From: Peribacillus folii
GTDB taxonomy: Bacteria; Bacillota; Bacilli; Bacillales; DSM-1321
Reading direction: 5' to 3'
NCBI RefSeq assembly: GCF_030271255.1
Contig: NZ_JASJOM010000002.1
Coordinates: forward strand, 248,001-312,000
DNA length: 64,000 nucleotides
Under the pieces are notes generated by a model. That model was given only the letters and a program-made list of their open reading frames with translations, did no database searches and was not told the DNA's origin. Shown here piece by piece: positions 16,253-24,327 of this stretch (positions within the stretch are counted from its first letter, which is position 1; each line of letters begins with the position of its first letter). The position numbers and the translations under genes were made by a program.

Positions 16253-16626
16253 TGAAGAAGAAAACATAATATAAGAAGTTTAAATACTAAAAATCCCCCT
16301 CGGAACTCAGTGCAAGTCCGTTATTGTAGCGTTTGAAATAGGCTTGGAGATAACCTCGTACACCATATCAGTTTCTGTTGTCTGCAGCTTGATCATTACG
16401 TGATGCTTGAAAACAATAGGAGCCAACCTCCAATTGGCTCCTACATAACATACTTGGAATGGTATCTCTTGCATTCCCGGATTTCTCCTCTTCCCCCCTC
16501 CTCGATCCTTTAGATCACGGTGAAAAAGCGTCGGGAAATGAAAAGTCCGATTCATGCTTAGGTATAGAAAAAGACTGCCCCATTCTGTTTCCGCTTCAAC
16601 GATCGATCACTACTCGCCCTACACCT
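16253..16626. other. Gene-poor stretch between anmK and the dioxygenase gene
   Basis: About 370 bases between convergent genes. Apart from the minus-strand terminator at 16417-16443 I see no gene: possible readings are short, lack a ribosome site and resemble nothing known. Confidence 0.5.
16417..16443 (-). terminator. Terminator of the aromatic catabolism operon
   Basis: TAGGAGCCAA pairs with TTGGCTCCTA around a seven-base loop. On the minus strand it is followed by TTGTTTTC, a moderate U-tract. It lies about 180 bases after the dioxygenase stop codon. Confidence 0.6.
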
Positions 16627-17511
16627 TCAAACTTTTGCCAAATCCACTTCGAATTCAGTGCCCCATGAACTCAAGCCTTCCCAAACTCTCGGCTTAAGTG
16701 GTAAATGTTTATGCCAAGGACGCGGCTCAAACATACCCAGTTCAGGGATGAATACATCAAGATCCGTGTAAAGCTCGATGATATTCCCATCTGGATCATG
16801 ATGGTATGAAGCAATGTTATGGCCAGCCGTATGGCGCGAAGGTCCCCAAAGTATTGGGCGGCCATGTTTGGCCAATACATCTGAACTGTTGCATTGATGA
16901 CTTGCATCTTTCAGCTGGAAAGCAATATGATGTATTCTGGTCTCGTTGGATGCAACAATATTCAATACATGATGATCCGCATTACATGTTAAGAAGTTGC
17001 AAAAGTCTTCACCAATTTGATCTGTAAACCAGAAGCCTAATGACTCTTGGTAAAATTGAACCACTTCCTTGTGATTGTCCGCATAAAATGCGATATGTCC
17101 AAGTTTCAGGGGAACAATCCCCGACGAACCATAGCCAACAGCTGAATGTTCCATATCCGAAAATAATTCAATGATGTTTCCCGCAGGATCATTTAATTCG
17201 ATGAGCGAGGCAATTCCAGGCTTTCCTTTTCTCAGTTTTGATGCGATGCCCTGTTCTTGTAATTGATCCTGTACTTCCTCCAAGCTCAGCTTGCCATCCA
17301 ATTGGTATCCATAGCTGCGAATGGCCGTTTTTTCAGCTGGTGTGATGATAATATTATGATGATCCAGCCCATTACTTAAATATGTAATGCCTGCTGTCTT
17401 TTCCGTGACCCGATACCCCATCACATTTGTATAATAATTGATCATATCTTCGGGATTATTCGTCAAGAAATCTGCATATGCTAACCGAAAAACTCTTATT
17501 TTGGTCATCAT
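16627..17511 (-). CDS. VOC-family extradiol ring-cleavage dioxygenase (catechol 2,3-dioxygenase type)
   Basis: A 294-residue two-domain vicinal-oxygen-chelate protein. The N-terminal module (residues about 5-120) is followed by the catalytic module, where the metal ligands are His in LGHIAFYADN, His in RIHHIAFQL and Glu in DGNIIELYTDL. Such enzymes cleave catechol rings next to the hydroxyls using Fe(II) or Mn(II). GGAGG lies 5 bases before the start. It is the last gene of a minus-strand operon with a flavin hydroxylase and an FAH-family enzyme, consistent with hydroxylation, ring cleavage and hydrolysis of a phenolic compound. The exact catechol is unknown. Confidence 0.8.
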   Translation of the reverse strand: MMTKIRVFRLAYADFLTNNPEDMINYYTNVMGYRVTEKTAGITYLSNGLDHHNIIITPAEKTAIRSYGYQLDGKLSLEEVQDQLQEQGIASKLRKGKPGIASLIELNDPAGNIIELFSDMEHSAVGYGSSGIVPLKLGHIAFYADNHKEVVQFYQESLGFWFTDQIGEDFCNFLTCNADHHVLNIVASNETRIHHIAFQLKDASHQCNSSDVLAKHGRPILWGPSRHTAGHNIASYHHDPDGNIIELYTDLDVFIPELGMFEPRPWHKHLPLKPRVWEGLSSWGTEFEVDLAKV

Positions 17512-17669
17512 TCATTCCTCCATTATCATTTGCTATATGAAAAAACTTATAAATCGGATTTCTAAAATTCAGCTAATTCATTAATAATAGATTGATAGTT
17601 ATGCTATACTTAATTCATGGATATGATTGGTCCTGCCTCCCACAGGCAATACCCTTTCAATAAACCTTG

Positions 17670-17726
17670 ACTAGATACATGGGGGTGATGACACACCCTA
17701 TACTCTTATTGAGTGATGTATCTAGT
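17670..17726. repeat. Inverted repeat overlapping the end of the hydroxylase gene
   Basis: ACTAGATACAT (17670-17680) and ATGTATCTAGT (17716-17726) are exact reverse complements 35 bases apart; the inner sequence has a small GGGTG/CACCC hairpin. The right arm lies in the last codons of the hydroxylase gene. It may be an RNA processing or weak termination structure between the two oxygenase genes. Confidence 0.5.
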
Positions 17727-19298
17727 ATTGTCTGTCTTCCTATTCAGCTTTATTTGTCTAGAAAGATCATCGATCAAAATAGGCAGCCGATCGAATGACG
17801 AAACAGCGCCAAATATATAAAAGTCCGGGCGGACAATGACCGCTTTGAATCCGGTTTCATCAAAAAACTGTGTGTACTTCCCCTTTACATCCACTACAGC
17901 ACCCCTGCTTATTTCTTGATTCGGAATAATGGTTATGAATCTAGTTCCCAGTTGCTCCAAAAACTCTAGCTGCCCACTCCCTAAAAACCTGCTTGCATCG
18001 TCAAGGAAACTTAAAATCTTCCATCCCTGTCCAACTGCATCGTCCAACAGGCTTGTCACGCCTTTGTAGGTCACTTCACTTTGCAACGACAACCGACCTG
18101 CATGCGATTCACTGGCTGCTTCATCGTTTTTATAAAGAATTCCGTCCGTCATGTTCGGGAATTCCGGAAATTCCGGTGCCTTTCCGGTTATAAAGGCTAC
18201 GTCCCTATCCTTCGCAGCTTCTGGATCGGTTACACAAATCATTTTGCCTAAGTATAAAGCGGCTTCAATAACCGCCTGTGTATGAGGTTTTCTTTCTGCC
18301 GTATACGTATCCAAGATAGCTTCATCAGCTATCCCGCGTAAAACAAGATCTAGCTTCCAAGCCAAGTTTTTCGAATCACGAAGCCCTGAGCATAGTCCTT
18401 GCCCCATGAACGGTGGAGTCAAGTGAGCAGCATCGCCTGCTAACATCAGCCTTCCTTTTCGCCAGTCGTCCACCCAAATTGCCCGAAATGTATACACGGC
18501 ATGCCGCTCCAAAATCGCATTATCAGCTGAAATATTCCACGGTTCCAGTAAACGCCAAGCGACTTCTTCATGATTAAGTTCTTCCTTTGTTTCATCAGGA
18601 AGAACCATGAATTCCCAACGTCTCCTTCCTGGTCCTCCAGAAACCACGGTTGTTGGTCGTGCGGGGTCACATAATTGCAGATTGCTAGGTTTCCACTCCC
18701 GTTCTGCTTTTGGGATGATATCCACCACGAGCCAGTCGGATTGAAATCCCAGATCGGTGACCGTATGTTCCATCTGTTTACGAACGAAACTATTGGATCC
18801 ATCACACCCTACAACATACCGAGCTGTTACATTTGTTTGTACACCCTGAAAATCTTTGACGACCAATTCCACCCTATCCTGATATTCAGAAAGTCCAACT
18901 GCCTCATATCCAAGATTGATGCTTACTGTAGATAGACTTTTGCACGCTATATCCATTTTGCGTTCCAGTTCAGGTTGATTGAAAAACATATCCCGCGGCC
19001 ATCCAGAGATGCCAAACTCCGACCAATCCAATTTCAAAAGGGTTTGATGATCCGCATTACACCACTCGTACATATCTTGAACCCTTTCGGAAATCTTGTC
19101 GATATCAATTGTGGGGATTACCGTTTGAAGGATCCTCGCTACTTCATGATCATAATGTACGGCCCTAGGTAATGAAAAGGGCTTTGGAAATCGTTCATAA
19201 ACACCCACTTTCCAGCCTTTTTGGCCAAGCAAGGCTGCCAACAATTTCCCTGCTGGACCATAACCGACGATCGCTACATCGAAAATCTCTTTTTTCAT
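17706..19298 (-). CDS. FAD-dependent aromatic hydroxylase (MhpA-like)
   Basis: A 530-residue class A flavin monooxygenase. FDVAIVGYGPAGKLLAALLGQ is the FAD Rossmann motif, VVGCDGSNSFVRKQM is the DG motif, and GRLMLAGDAAHLTPPFMGQG is the second FAD (GD) motif; a thioredoxin-like C-terminal domain of about 130 residues follows, as in MhpA-type 3-(3-hydroxyphenyl)propionate hydroxylases. It would add a hydroxyl to a phenol ortho position using NAD(P)H and oxygen, making the substrate for the downstream dioxygenase. Start 19298 has GAAGGGG 7 bases upstream; upstream in-frame starts lack one. A perfect cre site lies 45 bases before it. Confidence 0.85.
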   Translation of the reverse strand: MKKEIFDVAIVGYGPAGKLLAALLGQKGWKVGVYERFPKPFSLPRAVHYDHEVARILQTVIPTIDIDKISERVQDMYEWCNADHQTLLKLDWSEFGISGWPRDMFFNQPELERKMDIACKSLSTVSINLGYEAVGLSEYQDRVELVVKDFQGVQTNVTARYVVGCDGSNSFVRKQMEHTVTDLGFQSDWLVVDIIPKAEREWKPSNLQLCDPARPTTVVSGGPGRRRWEFMVLPDETKEELNHEEVAWRLLEPWNISADNAILERHAVYTFRAIWVDDWRKGRLMLAGDAAHLTPPFMGQGLCSGLRDSKNLAWKLDLVLRGIADEAILDTYTAERKPHTQAVIEAALYLGKMICVTDPEAAKDRDVAFITGKAPEFPEFPNMTDGILYKNDEAASESHAGRLSLQSEVTYKGVTSLLDDAVGQGWKILSFLDDASRFLGSGQLEFLEQLGTRFITIIPNQEISRGAVVDVKGKYTQFFDETGFKAVIVRPDFYIFGAVSSFDRLPILIDDLSRQIKLNRKTDNTRYITQ

Positions 19299-19342
19299 AA
19301 AACATCCCCTTCCATCATTCATACCAATATCGCAAACCCTAA

Positions 19343-19358
19343 TTGTAAGCGCATACAA
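19343..19358. promoter_or_regulatory. CcpA cre site before the aromatic hydroxylase gene
   Basis: TTGTAAGCGCATACAA matches WTGNAANCGNWWNCAW at all positions. It lies in the 149-base gap between the FAH-family gene and the hydroxylase gene, so it may block an internal promoter or act as a roadblock to read-through. Confidence 0.7.
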
Positions 19359-19447
19359 ATTAAGCATGCTAAATAACTTAAGCGAAGAACAAAGCTGGGA
19401 TTCACCTCAAAACAAGGTCATGTACAATCCCAACCTTTTACATCCGC

Positions 19448-20440
19448 TTAAGAATTCAGGAGACTAGCAACTTGACTTGGAACGACTGTATTAATCTGTT
19501 CGCCTAGGTCTATGCTCCCATCCTCGCTTTTAATAGTACAGCGGATTACATCGCCATCCCGAAGGTATTTTGCGCTAGTTCTTTGATTCTCAACGAGCAA
19601 ATCCAGTTTCTTTTGCCCAGGGACCGCCAGACTGGATACTTTACCCATGATTTCCGATGAAAGATTTAGAGCGACCCCTCCAGTTGTACCAGTAATGATC
19701 AAGTCTCCTTTTGATAAGTCCATGATTTCACTTAGCTCTGTTAATGTTTCTGCTGGCTTAAATAATAATTGATTCGTGTTAGCAGACTGACGTAATTCGT
19801 CATTCACCCAAAGATTCACCTCTAAATCATGGATCAACGGTATTTCTTCTTCGTCAAGCAGGTAAAGGTAAGGACCTGTTGGGCCGAATGTCCGATAGCT
19901 TTTCCCTTTTAACCATTGACCTTCAGGAAGCTGAATATCCCTTGCTGAGACATCATCCACAATGACTAAACCTGCCACATACCTATGAAGGTTCTTATCG
20001 GTAACATGGGCTGGCCCTGTTATATCAGTACCGATCACAAGACCAAGCTCTATTTCATAATCCAGCAATTTCACGTGTGCAGGACGAACGATATCTGTGT
20101 ATGCCCCACAAAGGGAGCTGTCCGCTTTACTGAATATCATATTAAAAGACGGACGTTCGGTTTCAAGCCCTGCCTCGGCACGATGTGTGGAATAGTTCGC
20201 CCCTTGGCATACGATCCTTGCCGGTTTCGTAACCGGACTCAAGATATTCACTTCGTTTAATGCAACAAAATCGGCCGTTTCTTGCTTCATTATCTCCCGA
20301 GCTTTCTCCGCCCCTTTCTCGAGAAATTCGGCCAGGGTGTCATATGCTTCATTAAGGACGAGGATTTTGTCTCCAGCAACAACTCCCCATCTTTTTTTAT
20401 TTTCTTTTTCGAATCTAACAACTTGTATACCCAACTCCAT
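19448..20440 (-). CDS. Fumarylacetoacetate hydrolase (FAH) family protein
   Basis: A 330-residue enzyme with an N-terminal cap of about 90 residues and a C-terminal FAH beta-roll. Metal-binding acids appear in LLDYEIELGLVIG (Glu-x-Glu) and VIVDDVSARDIQ (Asp); KSYRTFGPTGPYLY and GDLIITGTTGGVAL are further family motifs. FAH proteins act as C-C hydrolases, isomerases or decarboxylases on ring-cleavage products. GAGAGGAGTA precedes the ATG at 20440; a longer reading to 20494 would overlap the regulator. It lies between the regulator and the hydroxylase on the same strand and probably handles the dioxygenase product. Reaction type is unresolved. Confidence 0.85.
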   Translation of the reverse strand: MELGIQVVRFEKENKKRWGVVAGDKILVLNEAYDTLAEFLEKGAEKAREIMKQETADFVALNEVNILSPVTKPARIVCQGANYSTHRAEAGLETERPSFNMIFSKADSSLCGAYTDIVRPAHVKLLDYEIELGLVIGTDITGPAHVTDKNLHRYVAGLVIVDDVSARDIQLPEGQWLKGKSYRTFGPTGPYLYLLDEEEIPLIHDLEVNLWVNDELRQSANTNQLLFKPAETLTELSEIMDLSKGDLIITGTTGGVALNLSSEIMGKVSSLAVPGQKKLDLLVENQRTSAKYLRDGDVIRCTIKSEDGSIDLGEQINTVVPSQVASLLNS

Positions 20441-20490
20441 TACTCCTCTCTTTTTTTGAAAAATGATGATTAGATTTATTATGGAGAACT

Positions 20491-21216
20491 TCATGGTGCA
20501 TATATCTCTTCCAGCAGCCGCCTGACGCGTAAGATCAGGTCTGTCATTTTTTGGCGTGCCAGATCTTCATCACGTGCAAGCACGGCCTCATATATTGCCC
20601 GATGTCGATCCAACACTTCCTTTGTTGGAGAATCGAAGGTCGGATCTGCAAATTCCTTCACCGCATGAAACGTTTTTTCACGGCTTATTATGAGCGCTTT
20701 ATGCAAAGACTGGATAGTGCCAATCATTAAGTCGTTATAAGATGCATGTAAAATGCTTTGATGGAAATCATAATCAGCCTTTGCCCAGGCTCTCTCGTCC
20801 CCGACAGATTGCTCAAGCCTATTGAAGCAGGCCTTGATCCTGACGTGATCTTCGTCCGTTGCCCTATTAGCTGCCAAAGCAGCTGCCATTGGTTCAAGCC
20901 CCAGCCGAACATCGGTCAAATGCAAGATGAAATCACTATTGTTTTCATCTTCCATGATCCAGGTCAATACATCAATATCCCACCATTGCCACATTGCCCT
21001 TGGCAATACACTCGTTCCTGACCTTTGATTGGACCTTATAAGTTTACGTGTAGCCAACCCCTTAAGGGCTTCACGGACCACAGTTCGACTGACTCCATGC
21101 ATTTCACTCAATATTTCAGCCTTTGGCAATATTTCACCAGGAAGGTATTCTCCGTTCACGATTTTCCGTCCAAGCTCATGGACCAATTCTTCACTTCTAT
21201 TTTGCATTGCCCGCAT
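20491..21216 (-). CDS. GntR/FadR-family (FCD) transcriptional regulator
   Basis: A 241-residue regulator with an N-terminal GntR winged helix (EILPKAEILSEMHGVSRTVVREALKGLATRKLI) and an all-helical FCD domain. The FCD metal-ligand pattern is visible as the Asp/His set in KADYDFHQSIL and in the later VLDRHRAIYEAVLARD. FCD regulators respond to organic or sugar acids. It heads the minus-strand aromatic operon and probably represses it. GGGAGG lies only 2 bases before the ATG at 21216 and 11 bases before the ATG at 21207, so either could be used. An interrupted dyad, TTACC and GGTAA at 21237-21258, is a possible operator. Confidence 0.82.
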   Translation of the reverse strand: MRAMQNRSEELVHELGRKIVNGEYLPGEILPKAEILSEMHGVSRTVVREALKGLATRKLIRSNQRSGTSVLPRAMWQWWDIDVLTWIMEDENNSDFILHLTDVRLGLEPMAAALAANRATDEDHVRIKACFNRLEQSVGDERAWAKADYDFHQSILHASYNDLMIGTIQSLHKALIISREKTFHAVKEFADPTFDSPTKEVLDRHRAIYEAVLARDEDLARQKMTDLILRVRRLLEEIYAP

Positions 21217-21514
21217 TGCCTCCCTTTCTTATACCTTTACCAACAGTATACATGGTAACGGAGCTTAAATGAGAATGGGAGTCATATCTCACGAAAAACC
21301 AGTAATCGTTTTCATTTTCTTTATGACCAAAGAATCATCTTACCATTACCAGCCTCCTTTGAATTTATAGGGAGAAAAAATAAATACTATTTATCTGTTT
21401 ATTCTAATAAATAGTATTTATTTAATCTTAAAGGGCTTCTATATAATTGTCAATCCATTTTATTTTGTTCTGAATGACCGTACCCTTTGAGTACGGCAAA
21501 AGGAACATTAATAT
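21217..21514. other. Intergenic region upstream of the FCD regulator
   Basis: No gene seen. It contains TTACC-N12-GGTAA at 21237-21258 and a cre-like sequence at 21300-21315 (one mismatch from consensus on the minus strand), both plausible control sites of the aromatic operon. The remainder is AT-rich. Confidence 0.45.
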
Positions 21515-21553
21515 GAAAAAATGACCCGTTCGCAAATTCTGTGAACGGGTCAT
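21515..21553 (-). terminator. Terminator of the amino-acid permease operon
   Basis: ATGACCCGTTC pairs with GAACGGGTCAT around an eleven-base loop; on the minus strand six T follow. It lies just after the permease stop codon at 21563. Confidence 0.85.
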
Positions 21554-21562
21554 GGCTCATGA

Positions 21563-22984
21563 CTACATCAATTTCTCATTACTGTTTTCCATATTCATCG
21601 TTGATGGATTGTTCTTGGACAATTTGAACTTATGGAATAATAGGCAGGCTACCAAAAATCCGATTCCATAAAGTAGGCCAACCCGTTGAGTGGGATCGAA
21701 AGCAAGGAATACTAAAACCATTGTGCAAAAGCCTAAACAAAACAACGGTACAAACGGATAAAAAGGCACTTTGTATTGTAACTCCTCCGTATCTCCACCC
21801 GCTTTTATAAATTTCCTGCGGAACATAAATTGCGATAAGGCAATCCCCATCCAGGAGATCGTAACGGAAATGCCCGCAATCGACATGAGCAAAACGAACA
21901 CCGTATCAGCAGCCATGAAGCTGGTCAATAACGATAACAGTGAAAAGATTATGGTGAATAAAAGGGCATTCAAGGGTACCTTCCTTCTGGATAAAGATCC
22001 AAACACCTTTGGTGCCATTCCATCATGGGCCATCGCCCAAAGCAAGCGTGTTGAGGCATATAGACACGAATTCCCGACAGAAAGGATCGCTGTCAAAATG
22101 ATGAAGTTCATGATGCCTGCTGCATAAGGTACTCCTGCTATCTTCATCAAGGTAACAAATGGACTTTCCAATAACCCCAATTCCGAAGATGGGAATATCG
22201 CTGAAAGAATGATGATGGATGCAAGGTAAAAGACGATGATTCTAAAAAGGACATTCCGGATCGCCTTAGGAATGTTTTCTTCCGGTTTTTCGCTTTCTCC
22301 TGCGGCAATTCCGATCAGTTCCGAGCCTTGATAGGAGAATATGACATTCATCATCGTGACAAAGATGATCGTTATCCCGCCTGCTGGAAAAAGGCCGGAC
22401 GGAGCAAGATTTTCAAAAAAAGGGGTCGGACGGTCCGATAAAGAGATAAAACCAAAAATGCCAGCGATCCCTATTAAGATGAACAAGATTACGGCAATGA
22501 TTTTTATTCCGGAGAACCAATATTCAGCCTCTGCAAACCCTCTGGTCGTCAACGCATTCAATGAGAATAATAGCAGAATGAACACTGCACACCAAATCCA
22601 AGTGGGAATGTATGGAAACCAGTACTTCATCAAGATTCCTGCTGCCGTAAACTCAACTCCCGCCGTGGCAGCCGAGCCGACGAAATACATCCACCCAAGA
22701 GAAAACCCAGCGGATGGCCCAATATATTCAGCCGCGTATTTTTGGAAGGAACCAGTAACGGGCATATGAACCGCCAGCTCGCCAAGGCAGACCATGACCA
22801 TATATAAGATTAGGCCGCCCGCTAAATAACCAATCAACGCCCCTCCGGCACCGGCTTGATTGATCGTATAGCCTGCGTTCAGAAAAAGGCCTGTACCAAT
22901 CACGCCTCCAAGCGAAAGCATGAATAGATGGCGTCGCTTCATCGATCGCTGCAGTTGCTCATTGTTCTCCAATCCATTCCCCAT
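21563..22984 (-). CDS. APC-family amino-acid permease (RocE/RocC/GabP-like)
   Basis: A 473-residue amino acid-polyamine-organocation transporter with about 12 membrane segments. RRHLFMLSLGGVIGTGLFLNAG is the standard first-helix signature, and the GELAVHMPVTGSFQKYAAEY and FSYQGSELIGIAAGESEKPEENIPKAIRN stretches identify the amino-acid transporter subfamily that includes arginine, lysine and gamma-aminobutyrate carriers. ATG at 22984 with AAGGA ten bases upstream is preferred to the GTG at 22993. It is the last gene of the minus-strand guanidino-compound cluster and followed by a strong terminator. A basic or guanidino amino acid is the likely cargo from context. Confidence 0.85.
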   Translation of the reverse strand: MGNGLENNEQLQRSMKRRHLFMLSLGGVIGTGLFLNAGYTINQAGAGGALIGYLAGGLILYMVMVCLGELAVHMPVTGSFQKYAAEYIGPSAGFSLGWMYFVGSAATAGVEFTAAGILMKYWFPYIPTWIWCAVFILLLFSLNALTTRGFAEAEYWFSGIKIIAVILFILIGIAGIFGFISLSDRPTPFFENLAPSGLFPAGGITIIFVTMMNVIFSYQGSELIGIAAGESEKPEENIPKAIRNVLFRIIVFYLASIIILSAIFPSSELGLLESPFVTLMKIAGVPYAAGIMNFIILTAILSVGNSCLYASTRLLWAMAHDGMAPKVFGSLSRRKVPLNALLFTIIFSLLSLLTSFMAADTVFVLLMSIAGISVTISWMGIALSQFMFRRKFIKAGGDTEELQYKVPFYPFVPLFCLGFCTMVLVFLAFDPTQRVGLLYGIGFLVACLLFHKFKLSKNNPSTMNMENSNEKLM

Positions 22985-23067
22985 ATTTCCCACGTCCTTA
23001 TCTTATCTATTAACTATCTTATTCCAGCTATCTTCCAACCTAGAAACATAGGCACCTGGGGATCAGC

Positions 23068-24279
23068 TTACCACCCATCGCTTTCTTTTGTTGCTGGCTG
23101 CTGCCCGCATAATTTATCGGCTATCCCGACAAAATATCTCACACCATATTCCAATGCCCCTTCGTCGATTTTAAATTTAGGATGGTGTAAAGGGTAAGCT
23201 TTTCCCAGCTCATCACTATGAACCCCCAAGAACTGCATGGAAGCTGGAACGATTTCGGAAAACGCCGAAAAATCTTCCGTTCCAAACATGGGCTCATCGA
23301 CTACAATGATCTGTTTTTCCTCGAAAATCTCTCCCATGACCGTTCTCGAAATATCAGCGGCCGCCTTATCATTCACTACGGCTGGATAACCTAAATGCCA
23401 TGTTAATTCGTATCTTGCCCCATGAGCCTCGGTAACACCTTTGACGATTTGCTCCAGGTACTCCCTGGCCTTCACTCGACTATCGGCGTGTAAGGAGCGA
23501 ATCGTACCGCCGATTTCAGCATATTCCGGAATGACATTGAGCGCACTTCCAGCATGAAACTGAGTGATTGAAATGACGGGCGCCCTAAGTGCGGAAATCT
23601 TTCTGGAGACGATGTTTTGAATATTGGTTGTCATTTCTGCACCAATCATTAGCGGATCAATCGTCAATTCAGGGGTCGAAGCATGTCCGCCTTGACCAAT
23701 GATTTTGATTTCAAAGTCATCTGCAGCTGCACAGAAAACCCCATCCCTTAAACATATCGTCCCTGTTCGTTCATAAGGAGTAACATGAAGGGCAAATGCA
23801 AAATCAACTCCCTCCATGACCCCTTTTTTCACCAACTCTTGAGCTCCCCCCGGCAAGACCTCTTCGGCATGCTGGAAAACGAACCTGATTTCCCCATGGA
23901 TGGCTGCCTTTTTTTCAGAAAGGATTTTGGCCGCACCCAATAACATCGCTGCATGCGCGTCATGGCCGCATGCATGCATGACGCCAGGATTTCTTGATTT
24001 ACATTCCAATTCTGTTTCCTCTTCAATCGGAAGTGCATCAATATCCGCACGGAAAGCGATGATATTCCTTTTTTGCGCCGCAGCCTTCCCTCCTTTGAGA
24101 ACCGCCATGACGCTTGTGCCAGTCGGCCTTGTCACCTCTAATCCTGAAAGGGAGCTCAATATCGTGTAGATATATTCCGAAGTCTCGTGTTCCTCGTACG
24201 AGAGCTCAGGATTTTCGTGAAAATGGCGCCTCCAAGAAATCACCTCATCTACAATCGTATCCTGCACATGCTTCAACAT
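23068..24279 (-). CDS. M20-family amidohydrolase (N-acyl-amino acid hydrolase type)
   Basis: A 403-residue metallo-amidohydrolase. RRHFHENPELSYEEHETSEYI at the N-terminus, FRADIDALPIEE and MHACGHDAHAAMLLGAA carry metal ligands, FVFQHAEEVLPGGAQELV holds the catalytic glutamate, and FGTEDFSAFSEIVP the C-terminal ligand. This is the AmhX/HipO/YxeP group that removes acyl groups from amino acids or opens related amides. AAGGAGG lies before the ATG. Found between the YfcC transporter and the permease, it probably deacylates an imported conjugate in the cytoplasm. Substrate unknown. Confidence 0.87.
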   Translation of the reverse strand: MLKHVQDTIVDEVISWRRHFHENPELSYEEHETSEYIYTILSSLSGLEVTRPTGTSVMAVLKGGKAAAQKRNIIAFRADIDALPIEEETELECKSRNPGVMHACGHDAHAAMLLGAAKILSEKKAAIHGEIRFVFQHAEEVLPGGAQELVKKGVMEGVDFAFALHVTPYERTGTICLRDGVFCAAADDFEIKIIGQGGHASTPELTIDPLMIGAEMTTNIQNIVSRKISALRAPVISITQFHAGSALNVIPEYAEIGGTIRSLHADSRVKAREYLEQIVKGVTEAHGARYELTWHLGYPAVVNDKAAADISRTVMGEIFEEKQIIVVDEPMFGTEDFSAFSEIVPASMQFLGVHSDELGKAYPLHHPKFKIDEGALEYGVRYFVGIADKLCGQQPATKESDGW

Positions 24280-24327
24280 AAAATACCTCCTTAAATTTCT
24301 TTTTGGAAAATTCTGATTTTTATACCT

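Noticed and set aside
16307-16555. An 82-codon minus-strand frame
   Set aside because: It runs through a terminator hairpin at 16417-16443, has no ribosome site and an unconvincing composition.
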